The notes beneath the pieces were generated by a model. It saw only the letters and a program-made list of their open reading frames with translations, had not been told where the DNA came from and ran no database searches. Made by a program: the position numbers and the translations under genes. From assembly GCA_023459875.1 (NCBI GenBank), contig JAEWRY010000044.1, forward strand, positions 1-64,000: a stretch of DNA of 64,000 nt. Reading direction: 5' to 3'. The stretch is from Bacillota bacterium. Lineage in GTDB: Bacteria; Bacillota; Clostridia; Oscillospirales; Oscillospiraceae. Of this stretch, positions 26,098 to 33,696 are shown piece after piece (position 1 is the stretch's first letter; every line of letters starts with the position of its first letter).

Positions 26098-28023
26098 ATG
26101 AAAAAATTCTCGGCCCGCATTTTGACCCTGCTCCTTGTACTGACGCTACTGCTCACATCCGCTTCAGCCCTGACCCTGGACCAGGCGAAGGAGCTCCTAT
26201 CGGAATATTACGTGGACGAGGTCCCCCAGTCTGTATTGGAGAACCCCACCATCGAAGAGATGCTGGACGCCCTGGGCGACCCCTACACCAAGTACATGGA
26301 CGTGGAGGAATACGCGGCCTTTAAAGCTTCCATGTCCGACGGAAAAACGGTGGGGATCGGCGTTTCCCTTGTCTCCGCGGACGGCGGACTTCTGATCACA
26401 GGTGTTTTTAAAGGTTCTCCGGCCGAGGAAGCCGGCCTGGCATCCGGGGATCTGATTACCGCCGCGGGCGGGCAGAGCTTAGCGGGTTACGACGCGGAAA
26501 CTGGCTCGGCGCTCATCAAGGGCGATGCCGGAACCCAGGTCACCATCACGGTTCGCAAGGCAGACGGCACCCAAAAGGACTTTACCCTGACCCGCGCTGA
26601 AATCATTATTCCAGCAACCACCACTGATTTAGTGAATGGGCATATCGGCTATATCTACTGCGGAACCTTTGGAAACGAAACCTACGGCTATTTTTCAAGC
26701 GGCGTCGATACATACCGCGACAATGCCACCAACTGGGTGGTCGATCTGCGCAGCAACCTGGGCGGCGACGTAACTGCCGCCACCAACTCTCTGGGCGTCT
26801 TTCTGGGCAAGGGCGATATGGTCTATATGAGAGACCGGTCACAGTATTACCGCTTTGTATCCTCCGATGATGCGCGTACCCTGCAGCCTGTGATTGCTCT
26901 GTCCAGCCGCTGGACGGCCAGCGCTTCCGAAATCTTCCTCTCCGCGATCCGCGACTACACGGACGGGATTATCATCGGCGGGCGTACTTACGGTAAAGGC
27001 GTAGCGCAAATCATTTTAGACAAGGATACGTTTTCTCCCGATCTCTTTTCCGATGGGGACGCGATGAAAATCACCGCCTTCCGCTATTTCTCCCCCGAGG
27101 GGAGTTCCGCCGACCAGATTGGAGTAATCCCCCATCTGCTGGTCTCTGATGAAAATGCCGCCAATGTCTCCTATCTCCTCTGCGGTGCGGATCCCAAATT
27201 GGAAAACAGCGGTTGCCTGCGGCTCATTCTGGGCAGCTGGAAGTGGTATATCGACCTGAATACGGCGACATCCGAGGATTATCGCGGCGCCTTCGCCGAG
27301 CTCCTGGAGGCCATTCCCCCGGAGGCGAAGCTTTCCCAGGGTGACGGAGACGGTAACTGGGTTTCCGTAACACCGGCGGATGCGGCTAATAACTCCAAGA
27401 TCACAGACTACGCCTCCCGGTCTTTTGTCGATGTCAGCAAATCCAATTTTGCAGCCGAAATCAATACATTGAAAACTTACAGCATTTTAAAGGGCTGCGG
27501 CGACGGGCTGTATCACCCGTACAGCTCTCTTACCCGGGCCGAGCTCTGTGCTCTGCTGGCTCAGGCTATGAATTATAAGCTTACCGACGACGGTCAATCC
27601 GCATTTTCTGATGTCTCCGCAGACGCATGGTATGCTCCCTATGTTAACGCGCTTTATACCCAGGGCTTGGTAAAGGGTGACGAAAACGGCCTGTTCCATC
27701 CTCTGGATGCGGTGGATCACGAACAGCTTATCACGGTAATGGCAAGGCTGGCCTCTCGGCTCAATCTGAAGTTCTACCAGTCCCAGCTCGCAGGCCCTGA
27801 CGCGGCCGCCAAGGCCGATGACGCACTGCTTCGTTTTGACGACTGGTCGGAATCCTCGGTATGGCTTCTCGGCATGAGCCAGAAAAACGCTTTCGGCAAC
27901 ACCGTCAACCTTCTTTTCTCCCCCGTCAGCGCGATAGAACCCAAGGAAAACGCGCTTAGGGAGGAGGCCGCCGCTCTTACTTACAGTATCCTCACCTACG
28001 CCGGCATCCTCATCTGTAAATAA
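26098..28023 (+). CDS. S41 C-terminal-processing protease with SLH anchor
   Basis: 641 residues from ATG 26098 after GGGAGG. Signal peptide (LTLLLVLTLLLTSASA), PDZ domain about 85-175 (GIGVSLVSADGGLLITGV ... GSPAEEAGLASGDLI), S41 protease domain about 185-350. The catalytic Ser is in SRWTASASEIFLSAI and the Lys in GRTYGKGVAQ, so the Ser-Lys dyad is intact. The C-terminus carries two SLH repeats (FVDVSKSNFAAEIN, GDGLYHPYSSLTRAEL; FSDVSADAWYAPYVNAL). It is therefore a secreted CtpA-like protease held to the wall polymer, probably trimming envelope or wall-associated proteins. Confidence 0.88.
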   Translation: MKKFSARILTLLLVLTLLLTSASALTLDQAKELLSEYYVDEVPQSVLENPTIEEMLDALGDPYTKYMDVEEYAAFKASMSDGKTVGIGVSLVSADGGLLITGVFKGSPAEEAGLASGDLITAAGGQSLAGYDAETGSALIKGDAGTQVTITVRKADGTQKDFTLTRAEIIIPATTTDLVNGHIGYIYCGTFGNETYGYFSSGVDTYRDNATNWVVDLRSNLGGDVTAATNSLGVFLGKGDMVYMRDRSQYYRFVSSDDARTLQPVIALSSRWTASASEIFLSAIRDYTDGIIIGGRTYGKGVAQIILDKDTFSPDLFSDGDAMKITAFRYFSPEGSSADQIGVIPHLLVSDENAANVSYLLCGADPKLENSGCLRLILGSWKWYIDLNTATSEDYRGAFAELLEAIPPEAKLSQGDGDGNWVSVTPADAANNSKITDYASRSFVDVSKSNFAAEINTLKTYSILKGCGDGLYHPYSSLTRAELCALLAQAMNYKLTDDGQSAFSDVSADAWYAPYVNALYTQGLVKGDENGLFHPLDAVDHEQLITVMARLASRLNLKFYQSQLAGPDAAAKADDALLRFDDWSESSVWLLGMSQKNAFGNTVNLLFSPVSAIEPKENALREEAAALTYSILTYAGILICK

Positions 28024-28027
28024 AAAT

Positions 28028-28060
28028 AAGCCCCGGACGTGTTTCGCGCCCGGGGCTTTT
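28028..28060. terminator. Bidirectional terminator
   Basis: Stem GCCCCGG / CCGGGGC with further pairing in the loop, flanked by A and T runs on either side. It serves the protease gene and the convergent ABC importer operon. Confidence 0.8.
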
Positions 28061-28062
28061 AA

Positions 28063-28857
28063 TCATGACAGCAGCATCTTGTCGTCCGCTTCGTTGGAAC
28101 CGCTCACCTTTTCGAATTGAGCCAGCAAATCCGGGACCGTCAATTTTTTCTTATCCTCCCCGGCAATATCCAGAACGATATTGCCCTCGTACATCATGAT
28201 AAGCCGGTTGCCGTGGGCTATGGCGTCCCTCATGTTGTGTGTGACCATCATGGTCGTGAGCCCGTTTTCCGACACAATGCGGTCGGAGAGTTCCAGCACC
28301 TTTTGGGCTGTTTTGGGGTCCAGCGCGGCTGTGTGCTCATCCAGCAGCAGTAGTTTTGGCTTTTTCAGCGTGGCCATAAGGAGCGTGAGCGCCTGCCGCT
28401 GGCCGCCCGAAAGCAGACCCACCTTGGAGGTAAGCCGGTCCTCCAGGCCCAGATCCAGGGTTTTGAGAACCTCCTTGTACTGCACGCGCTCTGCGTTGGT
28501 GATGCCCCAGCTCAGTCCCCGCCTCTTGCCCCGGCGCAGGGCCAGCGCCAGATTTTCCTCTATGCCCATGTTGGCGGCGGTCCCCAGCATGGGGTCCTGG
28601 AACACGCGGCCAATATACTCCGCGCGCCTGTATTCCGGGAGCTTGGTCACATCGTGGCCGTCGATGAAGATTGTGCCCGAGTCCACGCCGTATACGCCGG
28701 CTACGGCGTTTAGAAGGGTGGACTTGCCCGCGCCGTTGCCGCCGATCATGGTCACGAAATCACCTTCCAGCAGATGGAGAGAGACTCCGGTGAGAGCGAG
28801 CTTTTCGTTTACCGTTCCTGGGTTAAAGACCTTGCGCACATTGCTGACCTTGAGCAT
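28063..28857 (-). CDS. ABC importer ATPase, TrpZ-like
   Basis: 264 residues from ATG 28857 (MLKVSNVRKVFNPGTVNEKL); the stop of the permease gene overlaps this region. Walker A GGNGAGKSTLLNAVAG, signature LLSGGQRQALTLLMA, Walker B LLLLDEHTAALDPKTA (His in place of the usual Pro after Glu, as is normal in this subfamily), switch His in MMVTHN. Together with the next two genes it matches the putative tryptophan/tyrosine ABC importers (PF04392 type). Minus-strand operon order: binding protein, permease, ATPase. Confidence 0.87.
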   Translation of the reverse strand: MLKVSNVRKVFNPGTVNEKLALTGVSLHLLEGDFVTMIGGNGAGKSTLLNAVAGVYGVDSGTIFIDGHDVTKLPEYRRAEYIGRVFQDPMLGTAANMGIEENLALALRRGKRRGLSWGITNAERVQYKEVLKTLDLGLEDRLTSKVGLLSGGQRQALTLLMATLKKPKLLLLDEHTAALDPKTAQKVLELSDRIVSENGLTTMMVTHNMRDAIAHGNRLIMMYEGNIVLDIAGEDKKKLTVPDLLAQFEKVSGSNEADDKMLLS

Positions 28858-28858
28858 C

Positions 28859-29770
28859 TCAGCGGCCCTCCTTCGGCGACTTGGCAGACTTTTTGAGGGT
28901 GTTGAGATAACTCTTGAAGAGCGGCAGCGCCAGGCATACTGCAACCGTGATGGCGGTAAAGAGCTTCAGGTCGTTGGCATGCATGCCCATTTTCAGCACT
29001 CCCGCTATGATCATGCGGTAGAGTACCGCGCCCAGGATGATCGAAATGAGCGAGTTTTTAAAAGTCCTTGTCCCGAAGATCACTTCGCCGATAATGAGGG
29101 AGGCAAGTCCGATCACGATGGAGCCGACGCCCATGGTCACGTCCGCGAAGCCCTGGGACTGGGCGATGAGCGCCCCTGCCAGGGCCACAAGCCCATTGGA
29201 GATCATAAGTCCCAGAATAATCATGTTGTTGGTGTTGATGCCCTGTGCCCGCACCATGTTGGGGTTATTGCCGGTGGCACGCACCGCGCTGCCCAGCTCG
29301 GTCCCAAAGAACCAGTAGAGAATCACCGCCACAATCACGACGATGGAACACCCCAGCACCAGGGAGGCGTTGGTTTTATCAAGGCCGCTCTCCTGAAGGA
29401 CAGTATAGACCGTGTCCACCCGCAGGAGCGGCGTGTTGGAGCGGCCGTTGGCGCCGCCCATGACCCGCAGGTTCACCGACCACATGGCAAGCATAGTGAG
29501 AATTCCCGAGAGCAGCGCGGGTATTTTGAGCCTTGTGTGCAGCTGGGCGGTAATAAGGCCCCCCATGAGACCGGAAAAGAGCGCCGCCAGGGTAGCTACC
29601 CACGGGTTTACGCCCGCGGTGATGAGCCTTGCCGCCACAGCCGCGCCCAGGGGCAGGGTCCCCTCCACGCTCAGGTCGGCCACATCCAGGATGCGGTAAG
29701 TAATATAGACGCCCATGACCATGACGGCCCATAAGAGGCCCAGGGAAATAGCGCCCAGAATGATTGACAT
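28859..29770 (-). CDS. ABC importer permease, TrpY-like
   Basis: 303 residues with about eight to nine hydrophobic segments, of the branched-chain-amino-acid/ribose permease superfamily (BPD_transp_2). Typical pieces: GLLWAVMVMGVYITYRILD, SVEGTLPLGAAVAARLI, and the EAA-like region ALVLGCSIVVIV ... GSAVRATGNNPNMVRAQGI. The stop overlaps the start region of the ATPase gene, so translation is coupled. Confidence 0.87.
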   Translation of the reverse strand: MSIILGAISLGLLWAVMVMGVYITYRILDVADLSVEGTLPLGAAVAARLITAGVNPWVATLAALFSGLMGGLITAQLHTRLKIPALLSGILTMLAMWSVNLRVMGGANGRSNTPLLRVDTVYTVLQESGLDKTNASLVLGCSIVVIVAVILYWFFGTELGSAVRATGNNPNMVRAQGINTNNMIILGLMISNGLVALAGALIAQSQGFADVTMGVGSIVIGLASLIIGEVIFGTRTFKNSLISIILGAVLYRMIIAGVLKMGMHANDLKLFTAITVAVCLALPLFKSYLNTLKKSAKSPKEGR

Positions 29771-29837
29771 GACAATATCTCCTCATTTATTCAAGCTTCC
29801 AAAACGGCCTTGCCGGGGAGCCGTTTCCCGTATACCC

Positions 29838-29875
29838 AAGCAAAGGATGGCAATATAAGCTGCCATCCTTTGCTT
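29838..29875 (-). promoter_or_regulatory. Intra-operon hairpin 1 (TrpX-like / permease gap)
   Basis: Perfect 15-bp stem, AAGCAAAGGATGGCA with TGCCATCCTTTGCTT, eight-base loop, between the binding-protein gene and the permease gene. No T-run follows on the minus strand. Such hairpins stabilize the upstream mRNA or attenuate the downstream part, giving more binding protein than permease. Confidence 0.6.
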
Positions 29876-29878
29876 GAG

Positions 29879-29911
29879 GGGCGAGCGGCAGGAACCGCAT
29901 GCCGCTCGCCC
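29879..29911 (-). promoter_or_regulatory. Intra-operon hairpin 2
   Basis: Perfect 12-bp GC-rich stem GGGCGAGCGGCA with TGCCGCTCGCCC, nine-base loop, 3 bases from hairpin 1. It is the first structure met after the binding-protein stop codon and probably protects that message from 3' exonucleases. Confidence 0.6.
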
Positions 29912-29936
29912 GCAATACGCCCGGTGAAGTACCCTC

Positions 29937-30977
29937 TTATTTAGACGGACTCGGGGTAACCACATACTGCTGAAGGTCTGTGGGAATGGTAATGCCAAGG
30001 GATTTGGCAACATCGCTGTTAATGCAGTATTCAAACTCGCTGGATCCGGTGACGGGCATCTTGGAAATATCAGCGCCGTTCACCAGGATATCCACCGCCA
30101 TCAGGCCAGCCTGATAGCCGATGCCGTAGTAAGTGATGCCCAACGTGGCAAAACCGCCGCTTTGCACCATGCCGGCCTCACCGCAGATGGTCGGAATGCC
30201 CGCTGAAACGGTAATTTCATTGACAATGGGCATGGTAGCCGCAAAAATATTATCGGTGGGGAGATAGATGGCGTCGCACTCGGTTACAATGGACTGGGTG
30301 GCCTGCTGCACCTCGTTTTGATTAGAGACGGTACGCTCCACATATTTAATTCCCTTGGCGTCCAGCCATTTCTTTGCGATATCCACCTGGAGGCGGGAGT
30401 TATCTTCACTGGAGCAATAGAGGAAGCCCACGGTCTTTACGTCGGGGCAAAGGGTAAACATAAGTTCCATTTGCTTGTCGACGGGGTTCATATCGGTGGT
30501 TCCGGAGACGTTTCCGCCGGGGACCTCGTCGCTGTCCACCAGACCGGCTGTGGTAAAGGAGGTCACGGCAGTGGCCAGGATGGGAATGGAAGTGGTCTTG
30601 GCGGCCATAGCCTGGGCGGCGGGGGTGGCAATGGCCAGCACCAGGTCTTTCTTGTCCATTACGAACTGGTCGGCGATGGTGGAGTAGTTATTTGCGTCCG
30701 CGTTGGCATCCTTATAATCGATTTGCAGGTTCTTTCCGTCCACCAGGCCCTTGTCGGCCAGAGCCTGAATAAAGCCTTCCCGGGCTCCGTTCAGGGCCAC
30801 GTGGTCCATCATCTGAATAATGCCGACCTTGTAAACCTTAGCTTCGGGAGAGGGGGACGCCGAGGGCGAAGAGGAGGGCGAGGGAGTTGCGGCGGAGCCG
30901 GAGCCGCTGCACGCCGCGACAGAGAGCATCATTGCAAGAGCCAGAAGCAGAGACAGTAATCTGAGAGTCCTTTTCAT
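29937..30977 (-). CDS. ABC importer substrate-binding lipoprotein, TrpX-like
   Basis: 346 residues. Signal peptide with lipobox SVAAC (Cys near 23), a Ser/Pro-rich linker (about 24-47), then an ABC_sub_bind (PF04392) domain: VYKVGIIQMMDHVALNGARE, LQIDYKDANADANNYSTIA, VSGTTDMNPVDKQMELMFTL, GEAGMVQSGGFATLGITYYG. In streptococci the homologous TrpX binds tryptophan; other members bind tyrosine or nucleobase-like ligands. No T-box or tryptophan-codon leader was seen. Start follows CGGAGGAACG. Confidence 0.87.
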   Translation of the reverse strand: MKRTLRLLSLLLALAMMLSVAACSGSGSAATPSPSSSPSASPSPEAKVYKVGIIQMMDHVALNGAREGFIQALADKGLVDGKNLQIDYKDANADANNYSTIADQFVMDKKDLVLAIATPAAQAMAAKTTSIPILATAVTSFTTAGLVDSDEVPGGNVSGTTDMNPVDKQMELMFTLCPDVKTVGFLYCSSEDNSRLQVDIAKKWLDAKGIKYVERTVSNQNEVQQATQSIVTECDAIYLPTDNIFAATMPIVNEITVSAGIPTICGEAGMVQSGGFATLGITYYGIGYQAGLMAVDILVNGADISKMPVTGSSEFEYCINSDVAKSLGITIPTDLQQYVVTPSPSK

Positions 30978-31047
30978 TTTCGTTCCTCCGTATTTCCATA
31001 AAGACTTTCACACTTTGTGGTGCTAAATCGCCGTGGCACAAAAAAAC

Positions 31048-31058
31048 GTCCGTCGGAC
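31048..31058. promoter_or_regulatory. Possible operator in the TrpX-like leader
   Basis: GTCCG-T-CGGAC, an 11-base palindrome about 15 bases downstream of the -10 on the minus strand, followed there by a run of seven T. The loop would be too small for a stable RNA hairpin, so a protein-binding operator is the better guess. Confidence 0.3.
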
Positions 31059-31072
31059 AATTTAATAAAGGT

Positions 31073-31100
31073 ATTATAATACGTACGCTCAAAATGTCAA
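31073..31100 (-). promoter_or_regulatory. SigmaA promoter of the TrpXYZ-like operon
   Basis: On the minus strand: -35 TTGACA (31095-31100), 16-base spacer, -10 TATAAT (31073-31078). Both hexamers are perfect consensus, giving a leader of about 90 bases. Confidence 0.85.
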
Positions 31101-31162
31101 TGGCAGTTTGTCCGGAACTTCATCCTTTGGCATTTCTCACATGCCTCTTTCGCAAAAAAACA

Positions 31163-31190
31163 TTGCTTTTTTCCCTTAATATCATATAAT
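31163..31190 (+). promoter_or_regulatory. Promoter of typA/bipA
   Basis: -35 TTGCTT (31163-31168), 16-base spacer, -10 TATAAT (31185-31190), 48 bases before the start codon. Confidence 0.65.
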
Positions 31191-31237
31191 GTATGTTTGT
31201 ACTTTACTCTGACGAACGTAATTAAGAGGTGCTAATT

Positions 31238-33073
31238 TTGCAGGACATGCATTTAAGAAACGTGGCGATCATCGCCCACGTTGACCACGGAAAGACAACG
31301 CTGGTCGACCAGATGCTCAAACAAAGCGGTGTGTTTCGGGAAAACCAGGCGACCGTGGATTGCGTCATGGACTCCGGGGATCTGGAACGGGAACGCGGCA
31401 TTACTATTTTGGCAAAAAACACCGCCGTACAGTACGGCGACGTTAAAATCAATATCGTAGACACGCCGGGCCACGCCGACTTCGGCGGCGAGGTGGAGCG
31501 CATCCTCAAAATGGTGAACGGCGTCATACTGCTGGTGGATGCGGCCGAAGGCCCCATGCCCCAGACCCGGTTTGTTCTCTCAAGGGCCTTGGAACTGCGC
31601 CACCGGGTCATTGTGGTGGTCAACAAAATAGACCGGCCCGACCAGCGCATCCACGAGGTGATCGACGAGATCTTGGAGCTTCTCCTGGATCTGGACGCCA
31701 CTTCCGAGCAGCTGGACTCCCCCATGCTCTTCTGCTCCGCCCGTCAGGGCACCGCGTCCTTCTCTCCCGACGAAACCGGAACGGATCTCAAGCCTCTCTT
31801 TGATACCATTCTGGACTATATTCCCGCTCCCCAGGCTGAAGCGGATGCCCCCCTCCAAATGCTTGTTTCCGCCATTGACTACAACGAATTTGTTGGCCGT
31901 ATCGCCATTGGCCGCATCGAACGGGGTACCGTAAAGCAAAATCAGGAGATCATGGTGTGCAACTACCACGACCCGGAAGGTCCCGGCAAGAGGGCCAAAG
32001 CGGTCTCTCTCTATCAGTTCAGCGGCCTCGCCCGTACCCCGGTAACTTCCGCCACGGCGGGCAATATCATCGCCATGAGCGGCATTGGGGACATTACCAT
32101 CGGTGACACCATATGCTCCCCCGATCTGGTGGAGCCTCTGCCCTTTGTTAAAATTTCCGCTCCCACGATGGAAATGACCTTCTCGGTAAACGACTCGCCT
32201 TTCGCCGGTCGGGAAGGCAAATACGTCACCTCCCGGAACCTCCGCGACCGGCTTATGCGGGAGACCCTCAAGGACGTATCTCTCCGGGTGAGCGAAACCG
32301 AAAGCACCGACGCCTTAAATGTGGCGGGCAGGGGTGAAATGCACTTTTCCATTCTCATCGAAACCATGCGCCGGGAGGGTTACGAATTTCAGGTCTCCCC
32401 TCCGCGCGTCCTCTTCCAGGAGCTAGACGGTAAAAAGAGCGAGCCGATGGAGCGTCTGGTTGTAGACGTTCCCTCCGATTCGGTTGGTGCAGTCATTGAA
32501 AAGCTGGGATCCCGCAAGGGCGATATTGTGGAAATGACTCCTGTGGGCAACCGTATGAAGCTGGAGTTTTTAGTCCCTACCCGGGGTCTTTTCGGTTACC
32601 GCAACGAATTTTTAACCGATACCCACGGCGAGGGTATCATGGCCTCGGTATTTGATTCCTACGCTCCTTATAAAGGAGAGCTTACCCGTCGCAGCACGGG
32701 AAGCCTGGTAGCTTTCGAGACCGGCGAATCGGTAGCCTACGGCCTCTGGAACTCCCAGGAGCGGGGCGCCCTGTTCATCGGGCCTGGCGTTCCCGTATAC
32801 GGCGGCATGGTGGTAGGCGAGACCCCCAAGAGCGAAGATATCTCCGTAAACGTCTGCCGGAAGAAGCAGCTGACCAATATGCGCGCCTCGGGCAGCGACG
32901 AAGCCCTTCGCCTGATTCCGCCCAGAAACCTCAGTCTGGAGCAATGCCTGGAGTTCCTCGCCGACGATGAGCTTCTGGAGGTAACGCCCAAGAATCTGAG
33001 GCTGCGCAAGCGGATTCTGGATCACGCCAACCGGATGAAGGCTCTTAAGGGGAATAAAGCTTACGCGGAATAG
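31238..33073 (+). CDS. typA: Ribosome-associated GTPase TypA/BipA
   Basis: 611 residues. The probable start is TTG 31238, 6 bases after AAGAGGTG; GTG 31229 overlaps the ribosome-binding site. G1 AHVDHGKTTLVDQ, G2 ERGITI, G3 DTPGHADFGGEV, G4 VVNKIDRPDQR; then EF-G-like domains II, III and V and the BipA-specific C-terminal domain (RRSTGSLVAFETGESVAYGL, ... NMRASGSDEALRL). It binds ribosomes and supports assembly and growth under stress. Single gene with its own promoter and terminator. Confidence 0.96.
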   Translation: MQDMHLRNVAIIAHVDHGKTTLVDQMLKQSGVFRENQATVDCVMDSGDLERERGITILAKNTAVQYGDVKINIVDTPGHADFGGEVERILKMVNGVILLVDAAEGPMPQTRFVLSRALELRHRVIVVVNKIDRPDQRIHEVIDEILELLLDLDATSEQLDSPMLFCSARQGTASFSPDETGTDLKPLFDTILDYIPAPQAEADAPLQMLVSAIDYNEFVGRIAIGRIERGTVKQNQEIMVCNYHDPEGPGKRAKAVSLYQFSGLARTPVTSATAGNIIAMSGIGDITIGDTICSPDLVEPLPFVKISAPTMEMTFSVNDSPFAGREGKYVTSRNLRDRLMRETLKDVSLRVSETESTDALNVAGRGEMHFSILIETMRREGYEFQVSPPRVLFQELDGKKSEPMERLVVDVPSDSVGAVIEKLGSRKGDIVEMTPVGNRMKLEFLVPTRGLFGYRNEFLTDTHGEGIMASVFDSYAPYKGELTRRSTGSLVAFETGESVAYGLWNSQERGALFIGPGVPVYGGMVVGETPKSEDISVNVCRKKQLTNMRASGSDEALRLIPPRNLSLEQCLEFLADDELLEVTPKNLRLRKRILDHANRMKALKGNKAYAE

Positions 33074-33078
33074 ATACA

Positions 33079-33120
33079 AAAAACAGGCCGGAAACGAATC
33101 ATGTTTCCGGCCTGTTTTTT
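33079..33120 (+). terminator. typA terminator
   Basis: Arms AAACAGGCCGGAAAC and GTTTCCGGCCTGTTT around a seven-base loop, with a run of T after it. The A-run on the other side makes it usable by the convergent small gene as well. Confidence 0.9.
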
Positions 33121-33127
33121 CTTACAG

Positions 33128-33373
33128 TTAATTTCTGAGTCTGTTCCGTTCACGGAAAGAAACGATATTGGTCAGCTGCGGCTCATCGCTTTTCTGAAGA
33201 CAATCCAATTTCTCGGATTCTTCCTCGTCGTCAAGAAAGCGATCTTCGGCTTCCACCTGAATGCGCCTGAGCACCTGGACCGCTTCCGGATTCCGCCGCG
33301 TCTGCTCAAAATATTCGGTGGCCTGCGTAATCTGATTAAACAAAGAGTAATACAGTCTTTTATAATCCGCCAT
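33128..33373 (-). CDS. Hypothetical small acidic protein
   Basis: 81 residues, MADYKRLYYSLFNQITQATE followed by a charged helical stretch (RRIQVEAEDRFLDDEEESEK) and a basic end (FRERNRLRN). GAGG lies 7 bases before the ATG. It has no cysteines, no membrane segment and no recognised domain. The N-terminal half resembles short helical proteins found in clostridial genomes next to small regulators. It is divergent from the ribbon-helix-helix gene and shares its intergenic control region. Confidence 0.55.
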   Translation of the reverse strand: MADYKRLYYSLFNQITQATEYFEQTRRNPEAVQVLRRIQVEAEDRFLDDEEESEKLDCLQKSDEPQLTNIVSFRERNRLRN

Positions 33374-33390
33374 ATTCTAACCTCATTTTA

Positions 33391-33408
33391 TGCGTCACAA
33401 TTGCGTCA
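33391..33408. promoter_or_regulatory. Tandem TGCGTCA half-sites
   Basis: Two direct copies of TGCGTCA (33391-33397 and 33402-33408), 11 bases apart, overlap the -35 of the downstream gene; related ATGACGT and ATGTCAA motifs follow near 33,428 and 33,443. Ribbon-helix-helix repressors commonly bind tandem sites with such spacing, so this is a candidate autoregulatory operator. Confidence 0.45.
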
Positions 33409-33428
33409 TTTCAAAATGGGATTATATT
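33401..33428 (+). promoter_or_regulatory. Promoter of the ribbon-helix-helix gene
   Basis: -35 TTGCGT (33401-33406), 16-base spacer, -10 TATATT (33423-33428); GGAGG at 33463 precedes the ATG at 33477. Confidence 0.6.
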
Positions 33429-33476
33429 ATGACGTTATTATTATGTCAATGATTATATTGCAGGAGGATAGACTGC

Positions 33477-33680
33477 ATGAGGGTCAACTTAGCCCGTTAC
33501 ACGCTTCGTGTCAGCCCGATTATGCTTTGCAAGCTGGGCTATATCGCGGAGTCGGAAGGACGAACCAAGAACAAAGAGTTGGAGCAAATGATAAAAGACC
33601 GTATTTCAAAATTCGAGGCGGAACATGGCGCGATTGACTGGAAGCCTCTTCTTGATAAAATGAATAACGAGGTTTCCTGA
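33477..33680 (+). CDS. Small Arc/TraY-like DNA-binding protein
   Basis: 67 residues: MRVNLARYTLRVSPIMLCKL, then GYIAESEGRTKNKELEQMIK, then an acidic tail. A short strand (RYTLRVS) followed by two helices with the turn at EGRTKNKELEQ is the ribbon-helix-helix pattern of the Arc/MetJ type, with DNA contacts expected from the strand residues. It is chromosomal and free-standing. Probable autoregulator; targets unknown. Confidence 0.55.
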   Translation: MRVNLARYTLRVSPIMLCKLGYIAESEGRTKNKELEQMIKDRISKFEAEHGAIDWKPLLDKMNNEVS

Positions 33681-33696
33681 CAATACATATAGTGTT

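Noticed and set aside
30978..31072. T-box or tryptophan attenuator in front of the TrpXYZ-like operon
   Set aside because: The leader is only about 90 bases, has no T-box sequence, specifier loop or Trp-rich leader peptide.
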